From the NCBI GenBank assembly GCA_031278795.1, contig JAITJT010000188.1, positions 1 to 9,132 of the forward strand: a stretch of 9,132 bases of DNA, in the 5' to 3' direction. Source of the DNA: Deltaproteobacteria bacterium (GTDB taxonomy: Bacteria; Desulfobacterota; Desulfarculia; Adiutricales; Adiutricaceae). Positions within the stretch are counted from its first letter, which is position 1, and every line of letters starts with the position of its first letter. Both the position numbers and the translations under genes were made by a program. Below the pieces are notes generated by a model. The model saw only the letters and a program-made list of their open reading frames with translations, was not told the DNA's origin and searched no databases. Shown here one piece after another: positions 1-6,450 of the stretch.

Positions 1-3000
1 GAGGCCATGACCGCGTAGTAGACTCCGTTGGAGTAAGAGCCCGGGGCGTTGGAGTAGATGCGGGAGGCGGCTCTTTTGAATAGTAGGGCCTTGTCGTCCA
101 CCTTTTCTTCCGCGCTTAGTGTTTCCTCCTGGAGCAAAAGGTTCTCCAAGGTGTGCTCGCGCACGTAGTTGTCAGGCTCATCTAGCTCTGAGACCGCCTT
201 TATGGCGTTATCCATAAGGGTTACCGCCTCCACGAAATTGTCCCTAATGATTCCGGACATCCTTATGGTTAGATCTATTCTGGGCCTATTTAGCTTCTCT
301 TTAGGTATTATCTCAAAACCAGTGACTTTACCGCTTTCCGACCATACGGGCTTGGCCCCAATCAAGGCGAGCATCTCCGAGTACTCCTCGCCGTCGCAGT
401 TGACCAGATCCGAGCTAATCCAGAAAAAGGAGATGCTCTTGGGGTAGCGTCCCTCCTCTTCCATAAACTTCTCAACCGTGCGCGTGGCCAGGGTCTCACC
501 CACCTTCCAGGCGGCCCTGGTGGGCACCAAGGAGGGGTCCCTGGAGTAGAAGTTGCGCCCGGTGGGAAGCACGTCCTCACGTCCCCTAAATATCAATGCC
601 GAGGGCCCAGGGGTCACGTAACCTCCACTAATGGCGTTTTTAAGTGAGGCTAGCTCATCTGTGGCCTCCAGACGCTCAATAATAGATAGAATCCTATCTT
701 TGGTGCTCGCGAAGGCTAAAAGCGTATTAGCTTCCGTATTATCTATGCCAATGGCCTTTAAGGCCTCTTCCACTGTTTCTTTTCTTAAGATGGCCTCTAT
801 GAAGTTAAGGGCGAGCTTACCCATGTTCTCCACTATCTCTCCTCCGGAGAGGTGGGTTCCGGAAACTATATCCGAGCTCCTCTCAAAGAGCTCGCTCCAC
901 TCATAACCCAAGAGAGTGGCTATCCTTCTTCTTAAAGAGGGCTCCTCCGGGTTCTCGAAGCGGAGGATGCTGTAGATGAAGAGGGGGATGTCACTAGTTT
1001 CCAGCGGCTTTCCCAGGGCGTGGAGACCGCTCTCCACCATGGAGCTGGCTGTCTCGTTAAGGATTCTTCTTACCTTGGGAGCTAGGGTCTCAAAGTCCTC
1101 ATCTAGGGCCTTTAGGTCAAAGGCTAAAGACGATTCCGTAATCTTTTGGCGTATTATGCCCTCTATCTCCCTTCTTCTTCCGTCATGGCGCTGGGCTCGG
1201 GTCCACTCGCCCAGAAGCTCCCTAATGACCGCCAAGTCACCGTAGAGCCCGCTCTCGGTGAATACCGTCTGCATATGATCCACAATAGCGGCGTAAGAGC
1301 GCCTCTTGGCGATGATGCCGTCGGCTGTGACGTCTGAGTTGTAGATATAGACATTGGGGGCGTGGTGGAGGGCCAGGTCCGGGTAGCAGCTCTGGGAGAG
1401 TCCCACGCTCTTACCCGGGAGGAACTCAATATTCCCGTGGGTGCCCACGTGGACTATTACGTCGGCCCCAAAACCATCCGGCTCCTGGAGCCAGCGGTAG
1501 CTGGCCAGGTACTGGTGCGGGGGAGGAATGAGTGGGTCCTGGAGGATCAAACAGACCCTACCGTCGCAGCGCGATCCCGCGCAGCCCCTCTTGGGCTGGA
1601 ACATCACCAGGGCATTCTCGCCCCAGTATCTTCCGGTTATGACAATGTTCCCCTCAAAAACCATGGCCGGGGGCACCTCGTCTATCTCTTCCCCTGGGGG
1701 ATTCCCCCAGCTCTCAATTAAGCTGTTTCTCACTGTCTCTGGATAGTTATTGAACCACTTCAGGTAGTCCTCCGTGGGAAGAAGCTTAACGGCACCACCC
1801 TTTCCCACTATCTCGTTTACGGTGGTCCACCTGAAATCAGCTATGGCCTTGTGCTCCATGATGTCGGTTATGATGTCCTGGGAGCTCTCCGGTACCGTTA
1901 CCCTATATCCGGCATCCTTTAGGGATGCCAAGATGTTCTTGATGGAGAGAAAGGGATCAAGCCTCGATGCCGTACCCACCGTGGCCTCAACCGAGGCGCA
2001 GGGCGCGTTGTGGAGAATGAAGGCCACCTTCCTTTCAGAGATTGGCTTATTGGAAAGCCTCACCCAGGCGGCCACCCGCTCACAGAGATGCCTCACCCGC
2101 TCCAGATGCGGGCGCCTGAGGCTCTCAGGTATCAAGGCGTTCTCCGCCTTCTCCGTCCCTCCAATGTATATGGGCTCAATGGCCCCCTCGAACTCCGGCA
2201 TGGCCACCGACCAGGCGAGCTCCATGAGAACCCCCTGGGGGTTTTTCTCCCACTCAGTGTTATTCTGCCTAAAACTTATGACCGGCTGAAAGATAGGGAC
2301 GTTTAGTTCCCTAAATAGTATCACCGAGCCGTGGGCCGGGGAGTCGTCTCCCACGAATGTTTTCTCTTTCTTATCTGGATTTACCTGGAAGATGCTGGTG
2401 AGCTTAACGATCGCCCCAACTTTAGGAAAGCCGCTATTCCCACCAAAGGTCTCCCGCAAGAATGTTCCGGACTCGTCACTGGCCCCGCTATCCTCCCCTG
2501 ATATAAAGACCGGAATCACCCCCACGCCCAGGCTCTCCAAGGACCTAACAATCTCCGTCTCCACCAAGGGCTTGTCTACGCACCAGAAGTGCCTGTGAAG
2601 GGTTACTCCGGCAAAAGACTTAGGAAGCGTCCCACCCATATGCTTCTTATAGAACTCCATATAGTCAGCTATGTTTCCATAGGACTCCACATCTGAGTCC
2701 GGGTGCCACAGACCGTGGGGCGGGAGGTACTCCGGAGGGGGAACGCTGGAGGTGTCACCCTCCACCAGGGCCTCCAAGTACCTAAGCAGATAGAGGGCGT
2801 TGTTGGTGCCGCCCCTATCCATGTAGGTGAGTATCTCCATGGCCGTCTTGGGCTTCACCGTGCTTCTGGACATGTCCGACTCGTTGTGCATGGCGAGCCA
2901 GACCAAGGGGGTGTCCAGATCCTGGACTACGCTGTAGTAGAGCTCCTCCCAGAAGGGCTCCTCCGAGGCGTGGATTACGTTTATCCGGGACTCCCTCAAG

Positions 3001-3140
3001 GCCTCCACGGCCTTCTGGCGCACATCCGGGCTATGTAGCGCTCTCCCTGCGAATATCTTGGCCTTGTGCGGGCCAAAGTGGGGGAGGGCCTCCTGGAGGC
3101 GGGCGTAGAATCCAGAGCTTGTGAGAATGGTGATGAGCAT
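1..3140 (-). CDS. cobN: CobN/BchH-family chelatase large subunit (cobaltochelatase CobN-like), 3' end beyond window
   Basis: One frame stays open from ATG at 3140 to the window edge, giving 1046 residues with no stop; CobN proteins usually run to about 1200-1400 residues, so the C-terminus is missing. Family motifs seen: GG-NN helix region at 110-121, a PP-rich stretch leading to G-WHP at 135-147, the LESLGVGVIPVF strand at 201-212, NVPIFQP at 280-286, a PEFEGAIEP segment at 315-323, PPPHQYLASYRWL at 539-551, the hallmark VGTHGNIEFLPGK at 565-577, VLPTGRNFYSRDP at 857-869 with VPTRAAWKVGE after it, and RIDLTIRMSGIIRD at 954-967. The family inserts Co or Mg into a tetrapyrrole in the cytoplasm with ATPase partners (CobS/CobT or ChlI/ChlD); none is visible here. 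C520, C525 and C530 form a Cys-X4-Cys-X4-Cys cluster. Related CobN-like proteins (HmuS type) act in haem uptake beside TonB receptors, so the substrate is uncertain. The start is supported by a good Shine-Dalgarno and the usual short N-terminal strand MLITILTSSG. Family call firm; exact reaction inferred. Confidence 0.93.
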   Translation of the reverse strand, partial: MLITILTSSGFYARLQEALPHFGPHKAKIFAGRALHSPDVRQKAVEALRESRINVIHASEEPFWEELYYSVVQDLDTPLVWLAMHNESDMSRSTVKPKTAMEILTYMDRGGTNNALYLLRYLEALVEGDTSSVPPPEYLPPHGLWHPDSDVESYGNIADYMEFYKKHMGGTLPKSFAGVTLHRHFWCVDKPLVETEIVRSLESLGVGVIPVFISGEDSGASDESGTFLRETFGGNSGFPKVGAIVKLTSIFQVNPDKKEKTFVGDDSPAHGSVILFRELNVPIFQPVISFRQNNTEWEKNPQGVLMELAWSVAMPEFEGAIEPIYIGGTEKAENALIPESLRRPHLERVRHLCERVAAWVRLSNKPISERKVAFILHNAPCASVEATVGTASRLDPFLSIKNILASLKDAGYRVTVPESSQDIITDIMEHKAIADFRWTTVNEIVGKGGAVKLLPTEDYLKWFNNYPETVRNSLIESWGNPPGEEIDEVPPAMVFEGNIVITGRYWGENALVMFQPKRGCAGSRCDGRVCLILQDPLIPPPHQYLASYRWLQEPDGFGADVIVHVGTHGNIEFLPGKSVGLSQSCYPDLALHHAPNVYIYNSDVTADGIIAKRRSYAAIVDHMQTVFTESGLYGDLAVIRELLGEWTRAQRHDGRRREIEGIIRQKITESSLAFDLKALDEDFETLAPKVRRILNETASSMVESGLHALGKPLETSDIPLFIYSILRFENPEEPSLRRRIATLLGYEWSELFERSSDIVSGTHLSGGEIVENMGKLALNFIEAILRKETVEEALKAIGIDNTEANTLLAFASTKDRILSIIERLEATDELASLKNAISGGYVTPGPSALIFRGREDVLPTGRNFYSRDPSLVPTRAAWKVGETLATRTVEKFMEEEGRYPKSISFFWISSDLVNCDGEEYSEMLALIGAKPVWSESGKVTGFEIIPKEKLNRPRIDLTIRMSGIIRDNFVEAVTLMDNAIKAVSELDEPDNYVREHTLENLLLQEETLSAEEKVDDKALLFKRAASRIYSNAPGSYSNGVYYAVMA

Positions 3141-3146
3141 GGGAAA

Positions 3147-3151
3147 CTCCT
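3147..3151 (-). promoter_or_regulatory. Ribosome binding site of the CobN-like gene
   Basis: On the minus strand AGGAG lies six bases before the ATG at 3140. This is the clearest Shine-Dalgarno in the window and fixes the start of the chelatase gene. Confidence 0.75.
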
Positions 3152-3214
3152 GAAATCGGAATGGAATATATAAGGAAGACAAAACTTCCGGGATTTTTCC
3201 AGCTAAGAAGAAGG

Positions 3215-3242
3215 AAAAAACGAAAATGCCAAAGTTTTCGCT
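3215..3242 (-). terminator. Attenuator-like hairpin with U-run in the CobN leader (candidate)
   Basis: Read on the minus strand, AGCGAAAA (3242-3235) can pair with TTTTCGTT (3226-3219), eight pairs including one G-U, around an 8-base loop. Six T residues (3220-3215) overlap and follow the 3' arm. The helix is AU-rich and therefore weak. It lies about 75 bases before the CobN-like start, so it would terminate transcription of the leader rather than of an upstream gene. Its 5' arm overlaps another inverted repeat (3239-3246 with 3265-3272), so the two helices exclude each other. Confidence 0.35.
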
Positions 3243-3340
3243 AAAATCAAACGAAAGAAGTCCTTTTTAGCGAGATCCTAAGGGAATATTGGCTTTATGC
3301 CATGTATCTTAGGCACATATGTCGGCTTTTTTTCGTTTGA
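3219..3340 (-). promoter_or_regulatory. Structured leader upstream of the CobN-like gene (candidate cis-regulatory RNA)
   Basis: Several inverted repeats sit within about 120 bases. TCAAACGAAA (3247-3256) and TTTCGTTTGA (3331-3340) are perfectly complementary over 10 bases. They enclose CCTAAG (3277-3282) with CTTAGG (3308-3313), which in turn encloses the small hairpin TGGC-TTTAT-GCCA (3290-3302). CGCTAAAA (3239-3246) is perfectly complementary to TTTTAGCG (3265-3272), and it shares bases 3239-3242 with the U-run hairpin at 3215-3242. This layout, a closing helix, an internal hairpin, and terminator and antiterminator arms, resembles a riboswitch or attenuator. I do not recognise a cobalamin-riboswitch core or another known class. 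AT-rich DNA produces such repeats by chance, so confidence is limited. Confidence 0.35.
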
Positions 3341-3357
3341 GTTTACACTAAACTCAA
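3337..3357. promoter_or_regulatory. Perfect 9-bp inverted repeat, possible operator
   Basis: TTGAGTTTA (3337-3345) and TAAACTCAA (3349-3357) are perfect inverted copies around a 3-base centre. There is no T-run directly after the dyad on either strand, so it is not a standard terminator. It lies about 200 bases upstream of the CobN-like start, at the upstream edge of the structured leader. A dimeric repressor or activator site is the simplest reading; no known operator consensus was recognised. Confidence 0.4.
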
Positions 3358-3373
3358 GGAATTATGTGAAAAA

Positions 3374-3410
3374 TGGAGTGAGATTGGAGTGAGCTTGGAG
3401 TGAGGTTGGA
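3374..3410. repeat. 11-bp tandem repeat, about 3.4 copies
   Basis: Three consecutive copies of TGGAGTGAGNT start at 3374, 3385 and 3396. Only the tenth base differs (A, C, G). A partial fourth copy, TGGA, follows at 3407-3410. Confidence 0.85.
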
Positions 3411-3432
3411 AAATTGATTTAAAAAATCATTT

Positions 3433-3480
3433 AAAACTTTATGTAAAAATTTATGTAAAAATTTATGTAAAAATTTATGT
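3433..3480. repeat. 12-bp tandem repeat, four copies
   Basis: AAAAATTTATGT is repeated exactly at 3445, 3457 and 3469, preceded by a copy with one mismatch at 3433. A decayed fifth copy begins at 3481. The 12-bp period is close to one helical turn; no function is evident. Confidence 0.9.
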
Positions 3481-3583
3481 GAAAATTCTAAAAGGCAGTT
3501 AGTGCTGATACGTGATCATTAGCGTCTGGATAAAAGTACAAATATGTCGGAAATAAGCTGGTGAGGAATCTAAATTTGGCGAA

Positions 3584-3718
3584 TTATTCTAAGACTTCTT
3601 TGTTTTTATCTATATCATCATCATCATCATCATCATCTAAATCATCATCATCATCATCTAAATCATCATCATCTAAATCATCATCATCTTTTACATTAGT
3701 TTTTGTCTTCATTTTCAT
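3584..3718 (-). CDS. Possible small ORF, aspartate-rich 44-residue peptide
   Basis: ATG at 3718 opens 44 codons ending in TAA at 3584-3586. The product starts MKMKTKTNVK. It then has Asp runs of 4, 4, 6 and 8 residues separated by single Leu, and ends IDKNKEVLE. Twenty-three of its 44 residues are Asp, so it would be highly acidic and might bind metal ions, which is suggestive beside a chelatase and receptor but unproven. No Shine-Dalgarno precedes the ATG, and an in-frame TGA lies just upstream, so it cannot be an N-terminally longer gene. The Asp tract is simply the minus-strand reading of a trinucleotide microsatellite that is also open as poly-Ser on the plus strand (GTG start at 3561, 85 codons, hydrophobic tail). 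More likely a chance ORF than a gene. Confidence 0.2.
   Translation of the reverse strand: MKMKTKTNVKDDDDLDDDDLDDDDDDLDDDDDDDDIDKNKEVLE
3614..3688. repeat. ATC trinucleotide microsatellite with TAA interruptions
   Basis: On the plus strand ATC units run 8, 6, 4 and 4 in a row, separated by single TAA triplets, all in one phase over 75 bases. Slipped-strand change in copy number is expected for such a tract. Confidence 0.95.
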
Positions 3719-3755
3719 TATTTTGTGGCATCAGTTTCAAATTTTTATAGCGGCA

Positions 3756-3789
3756 CTATATGTATTTGTATTATGGCTCTATATGTATT
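3756..3789. repeat. Short direct repeat, 11 bp with 23-bp spacing
   Basis: CTATATGTATT occurs at 3756-3766 and again at 3779-3789. The flanks are only loosely similar, so this may be a decayed 23-bp tandem duplication. Confidence 0.5.
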
Positions 3790-3809
3790 GTGTGAGGGCG
3801 TTTTCTCTA

Positions 3810-3877
3810 GAAACTTAACACTTGAAACAATTTAAGCGCGTGAAACAATTTAAGCGCGTGAAACAATCTAAGCACTT
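3810..3877. repeat. 18-bp tandem repeat, three copies plus a shortened one
   Basis: GAAACAATTTAAGCGCGT is repeated exactly at 3824-3841 and 3842-3859. A copy with three differences follows at 3860-3877, and a 14-base shortened relative precedes at 3810-3823. The array lies about 75-145 bases beyond the stop codon of the TonB receptor gene, in its 3' flank. No transcription terminator is recognisable within it. Confidence 0.9.
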
Positions 3878-3953
3878 GAGAAATTTGAAACATGTTGATA
3901 TTTGCGTGTATTCACCTTGATACGCCTGGAACTTTTAGCCCTTTGATATTTAT

Positions 3954-5777
3954 TTAAAGGTCGTATTTGACTCCCAGGTAATATTTCAGGGGAGGGGCCA
4001 GGAGCCCGTCTATATAATAGTACTCCTTGTCGAAGACATTATCCATGTCCATGAAGAAGGTGAGGGCCTTTAGCTTGTACTCTAGCCTCAGGTAGTACAG
4101 GGTGCGCCCTCCTAAGGTTCTGGTATTGTCGCGGTCCAGGAAGGTCTTTCCCTGGTAGTTGGCCTTGAAGGCTAGGGTGAAGGCATCGGTGGGTTTTAGG
4201 ATAACCTCGGCGGTCGTCTTGTAGCGCGGGATGGAGGTGAGGAAGCGGTTTATGTCCTCGTCGCGCGCCAGGATGTAGGAGTAGTTGGCCTTTAGTTCAA
4301 ACTTGGGGCTGGGCTTGAAGTTGGCTCCAAAATCGAAGCCCTTGTACACGGTTTTACCTAAATTCTCGTAAGAGCCCACTCCCACGTTTAGGTCCCTCAC
4401 GTAGCTAATCCTTCCGTTTAAGGTGTTGAGAAAAAAGGAGCTGTTGAGGCTTAGGGACTTGTGGGCCTGGTAATTGAAGCTGAGGCTGTGGTTTAAGACC
4501 TTCTCCACCCCCAGCTCGGGGTTGGGATCCGTGGAGCTGGTATGGGTGTAGCGCTGTTGAAAAGACGGGGTGTTAACCCCGTAGCTTAGCTTATAGGTGG
4601 CCTCCAGTTTCCCCTTGGAATACGATAGGCTTAGCTCCGGATTAAGTGAGTCTTGGAACCCGGAGTTGAGGTTGTAGCGGAGCCCGGCCGTCATCATGAG
4701 GGGGAGCTTGGGCACCTTGAAGCTCACGTCCCCGAAGAAGTGCGTGGTGTTCTCGGATTTCTCCCCGAAATCCAACGATGAGGCCTCGATCTTGGTGTAG
4801 CCAGCGCCCAGGGCCGCTGTGCCCCAGGAAAAGTCCATCTCGTAGCTAGCCGAGTCCCCCATCTCGGTTACCTCCAGGTAGCTGTGGAGATTCCTGGTGG
4901 GGTCGTCGTTTTTAACCTGTCCTTGGTTTATGTAGAGCTTGTTGGTGAATCCCAAAAATTCGAGCCCCAGGGAAGCGGATAGGTTCCGGGTCTCCATGCG
5001 GGAGAATGGGGTGGGGAAGTCCGGAAGCCCGGAGAGGCCGCTTTTTTCTAGCATCTCATCATAAACTAGCCTTATGGCCTTTTTGGGGGCCATGTGGTAG
5101 GAGAGGCGGAGTCCGTAGCTATCTAGCTTGGAGTCGTTGTTAATCTTGTAGCCCTTATCCTGTTCCCTTCCACCCCTTATGTTTATCCCAAATTTCCCTA
5201 AATTGAGGCTAAGGTCCGCGTCCGCCTTCTTGAACTGATAATTTCCGGCCATGGCCCGTAACTGGCCTGAAAACTTCTCCGCCTTCAAGCCCTTGGACTC
5301 GATTAAGACGACTCCAGCGGTTGCGTCTTGGCCGTAGCGGAGCCCGCCCGATCCCTTCATCACCACTATGCGCTCAATTGAGCCAAGGGGAATGTGCGCG
5401 AAATTTACAGCGCCGTAGCTGGAGGTGGGGTCGTTTAGGGGAGTACCATCTAAAAATACCCGCACCTTGTAGGAGCCGTGGATGGAAAGAGAGGACGAGG
5501 AGGCGGAGATCCCGGGAACCAAGTTGAGGACGTCCTCAAGCTTGGTTACCTTCATGTTCAAGATATCCTCGGCCGTTATAACCTGGTTCTCGCCCTCGGA
5601 TGCGCCCTTTTCTTCAGTGAGAACCGTGGCATCGGGAGGGGCCTCTTCCTGGACTTCAGGAGGAGTCTCATCATCGGCTGTGGCCGCGACTGAAAGGAAG
5701 AGGGCGGCCAGCAGGGAAAAAAAGACACACAGGATGATTTTCCGCGGAAAGTGCCGCGGCTTATTAGGGTTTAGCAT
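3954..5777 (-). CDS. TonB-dependent outer-membrane receptor, BtuB-like (cobalamin or haem type)
   Basis: The 607-residue product imports a scarce ligand across the outer membrane using TonB energy. Residues 1-34 are a Sec signal peptide: basic RHFPRK, a hydrophobic core, and an ATA cleavage site before DDE. An acidic Pro/Glu-rich linker (35-63) leads to ENQVITAEDIL, a possible TonB-box region. The plug follows, with VLNLVPGIS (about 83-91), VRVFLDGTPLND (105-116), IERIVVMKG (134-142) and GLRYGQDATAGVV (145-157). The barrel carries NTPSFQQRY (402-410) and NPELG (419-423), corresponding to the FRAP-like and NPNL-like boxes, and ends DNVFDKEYY plus YYLGVKYDL. The size matches BtuB-type receptors. 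The last residue is Leu, where barrels usually end in Phe. A longer reading could start at TTG 5807, but ATG 5777 puts the basic segment near the N-terminus and is preferred. Neither start has a Shine-Dalgarno. The adjacent CobN-like gene favours a tetrapyrrole ligand (inference). Confidence 0.92.
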   Translation of the reverse strand: MLNPNKPRHFPRKIILCVFFSLLAALFLSVAATADDETPPEVQEEAPPDATVLTEEKGASEGENQVITAEDILNMKVTKLEDVLNLVPGISASSSSLSIHGSYKVRVFLDGTPLNDPTSSYGAVNFAHIPLGSIERIVVMKGSGGLRYGQDATAGVVLIESKGLKAEKFSGQLRAMAGNYQFKKADADLSLNLGKFGINIRGGREQDKGYKINNDSKLDSYGLRLSYHMAPKKAIRLVYDEMLEKSGLSGLPDFPTPFSRMETRNLSASLGLEFLGFTNKLYINQGQVKNDDPTRNLHSYLEVTEMGDSASYEMDFSWGTAALGAGYTKIEASSLDFGEKSENTTHFFGDVSFKVPKLPLMMTAGLRYNLNSGFQDSLNPELSLSYSKGKLEATYKLSYGVNTPSFQQRYTHTSSTDPNPELGVEKVLNHSLSFNYQAHKSLSLNSSFFLNTLNGRISYVRDLNVGVGSYENLGKTVYKGFDFGANFKPSPKFELKANYSYILARDEDINRFLTSIPRYKTTAEVILKPTDAFTLAFKANYQGKTFLDRDNTRTLGGRTLYYLRLEYKLKALTFFMDMDNVFDKEYYYIDGLLAPPLKYYLGVKYDL

Positions 5778-5884
5778 TTTTTTATTTTGTGAGGGAATAA
5801 AAAACAAAAATATTTATGTTACAAAAAGAATGTCTAAAGACGCATAATTTTGGCGATCTTCAAAAAATTTATTTTCAAAAAGTT

Positions 5885-5910
5885 ACAAATAAAAACAAAT
5901 AAAAACAAAA
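5885..5910. repeat. 10-bp A-rich tandem repeat, about 2.5 copies
   Basis: ACAAATAAAA occurs twice in tandem (5885-5894, 5895-5904), followed by a partial copy ACAAAA. It lies in a low-complexity A-rich tract, so it may be simple slippage. Confidence 0.6.
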
Positions 5911-6020
5911 AAAACAGACAAAGAAAAAAAATAAAAAATCAAAAATTAAGAAGATTAGAAAGTTAGAAAGTCAAAGAATTCAGAAAAATAAAAACACAAG
6001 AAAAATAAAAAACATCCTCT

Positions 6021-6347
6021 GATTTATGATTAAATCCTTGAGACACAAGCGTTTCATAAAAATAAAAACTAATGATAAAGCGTTATTTTTTATGTTTAAA
6101 CTCTTGATACTCCAATGCGTTTTAGAAAAATTAAATTTTAAGTTTTAATCCTTTTGTCAGAATAGTATGATCCGCCTAAAACAATAAAAAGCGCTAAAAA
6201 TTATGTTTTTATCTTTCTAAAACAATCAAAAATCCACTTAAAAAATTGCCTTGTATAGCTATCTAAAACAATAAGACAATAAAAATAAAACGCATAAAAA
6301 ATTATGTATGTTTGCCAAAAACTAGATGTTTCGTCTAAAAAGAATAA
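6021..6347. repeat. Degenerate dispersed repeats in the AT-rich spacer
   Basis: Segments beginning near 6022 and 6090 align over about 47 bases (TTTATG, TTAAA, CTTGA, GCGTTT and A-rich tail in the same order). Weaker relatives begin near 6137, 6201 and 6303. CTAAAACAAT recurs at 6176, 6217 and 6262. The phrase GC-(GC/AT)-AAAAA-TTATG recurs near 6191 and 6292. Spacing is irregular (about 45-70 bases). It looks like a decayed tandem array, though base composition alone accounts for part of the similarity. Confidence 0.35.
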
Positions 6348-6450
6348 GTAAATACGCGTAAAATACCCGAATATACTGTAGTTTATCAGCATCATGGGCT
6401 AAAAAAGAGAGGCAAAATATTTTAAAGCAACACGAAAAAAATTTAAGCTT

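Larger units (their letters stand above)
3141..3953. other. AT-rich spacer between receptor and CobN-like genes
   Basis: About 810 bases without a convincing protein gene. From the chelatase side outward it contains the Shine-Dalgarno, the inverted-repeat leader, a 9-bp dyad, and five distinct short tandem or direct repeats, described separately. Roughly 3490-3600 shows nothing recognisable. Neither a clear sigma-70 promoter nor a strong terminator for the receptor gene could be assigned. Confidence 0.7.
5778..6450. other. Very A/T-rich spacer, leader region of the receptor gene
   Basis: About 670 bases, strongly A-rich on the plus strand, so a receptor transcript starting here would have a U-rich 5' leader. 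No RNA gene, riboswitch core or convincing promoter was recognised. A 64-codon minus-strand frame at 6201-6395 is composed mostly of Phe, Tyr and Ile, as expected of random AT-rich DNA, and is not called. Degenerate repeats at 5885-5910 and 6021-6347 are listed separately. Confidence 0.75.

Noticed and set aside
1362..1721. 119-codon plus-strand ORF
   Set aside because: Lies wholly inside the CobN-like gene on the other strand, whose family motifs are clear; a shadow frame.
1774..2289. 171-codon plus-strand ORF
   Set aside because: Antisense shadow of the CobN-like gene, with no recognisable domain.
3163..3175. TTATATA box as an archaeal-type promoter for the CobN-like gene
   Set aside because: The outer-membrane receptor shows a diderm bacterium, and no matching -35 element lies 17 bases upstream for a bacterial promoter.
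3141..3360. Cobalamin riboswitch upstream of the CobN-like gene
   Set aside because: The conserved GCCACTG-type B12 box and neighbouring core were not found on the minus strand; the region is too AT-rich to hide one easily.
3614..3688. CRISPR array or integron repeats
   Set aside because: Trinucleotide units without unique spacers and no cas or integrase genes; a simple microsatellite.
3561..3818. 85-codon plus-strand ORF with poly-Ser and a hydrophobic tail, as a membrane protein gene
   Set aside because: GTG start without ribosome site, opposite to all other genes, and the Ser tract is a microsatellite; kept only as a finding.
6201..6395. 64-codon minus-strand ORF in the AT-rich spacer
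   Set aside because: Its Phe/Tyr/Ile-rich composition is what AT-rich random DNA gives, it has no ribosome site or recognisable domain, and it overlaps degenerate repeats.
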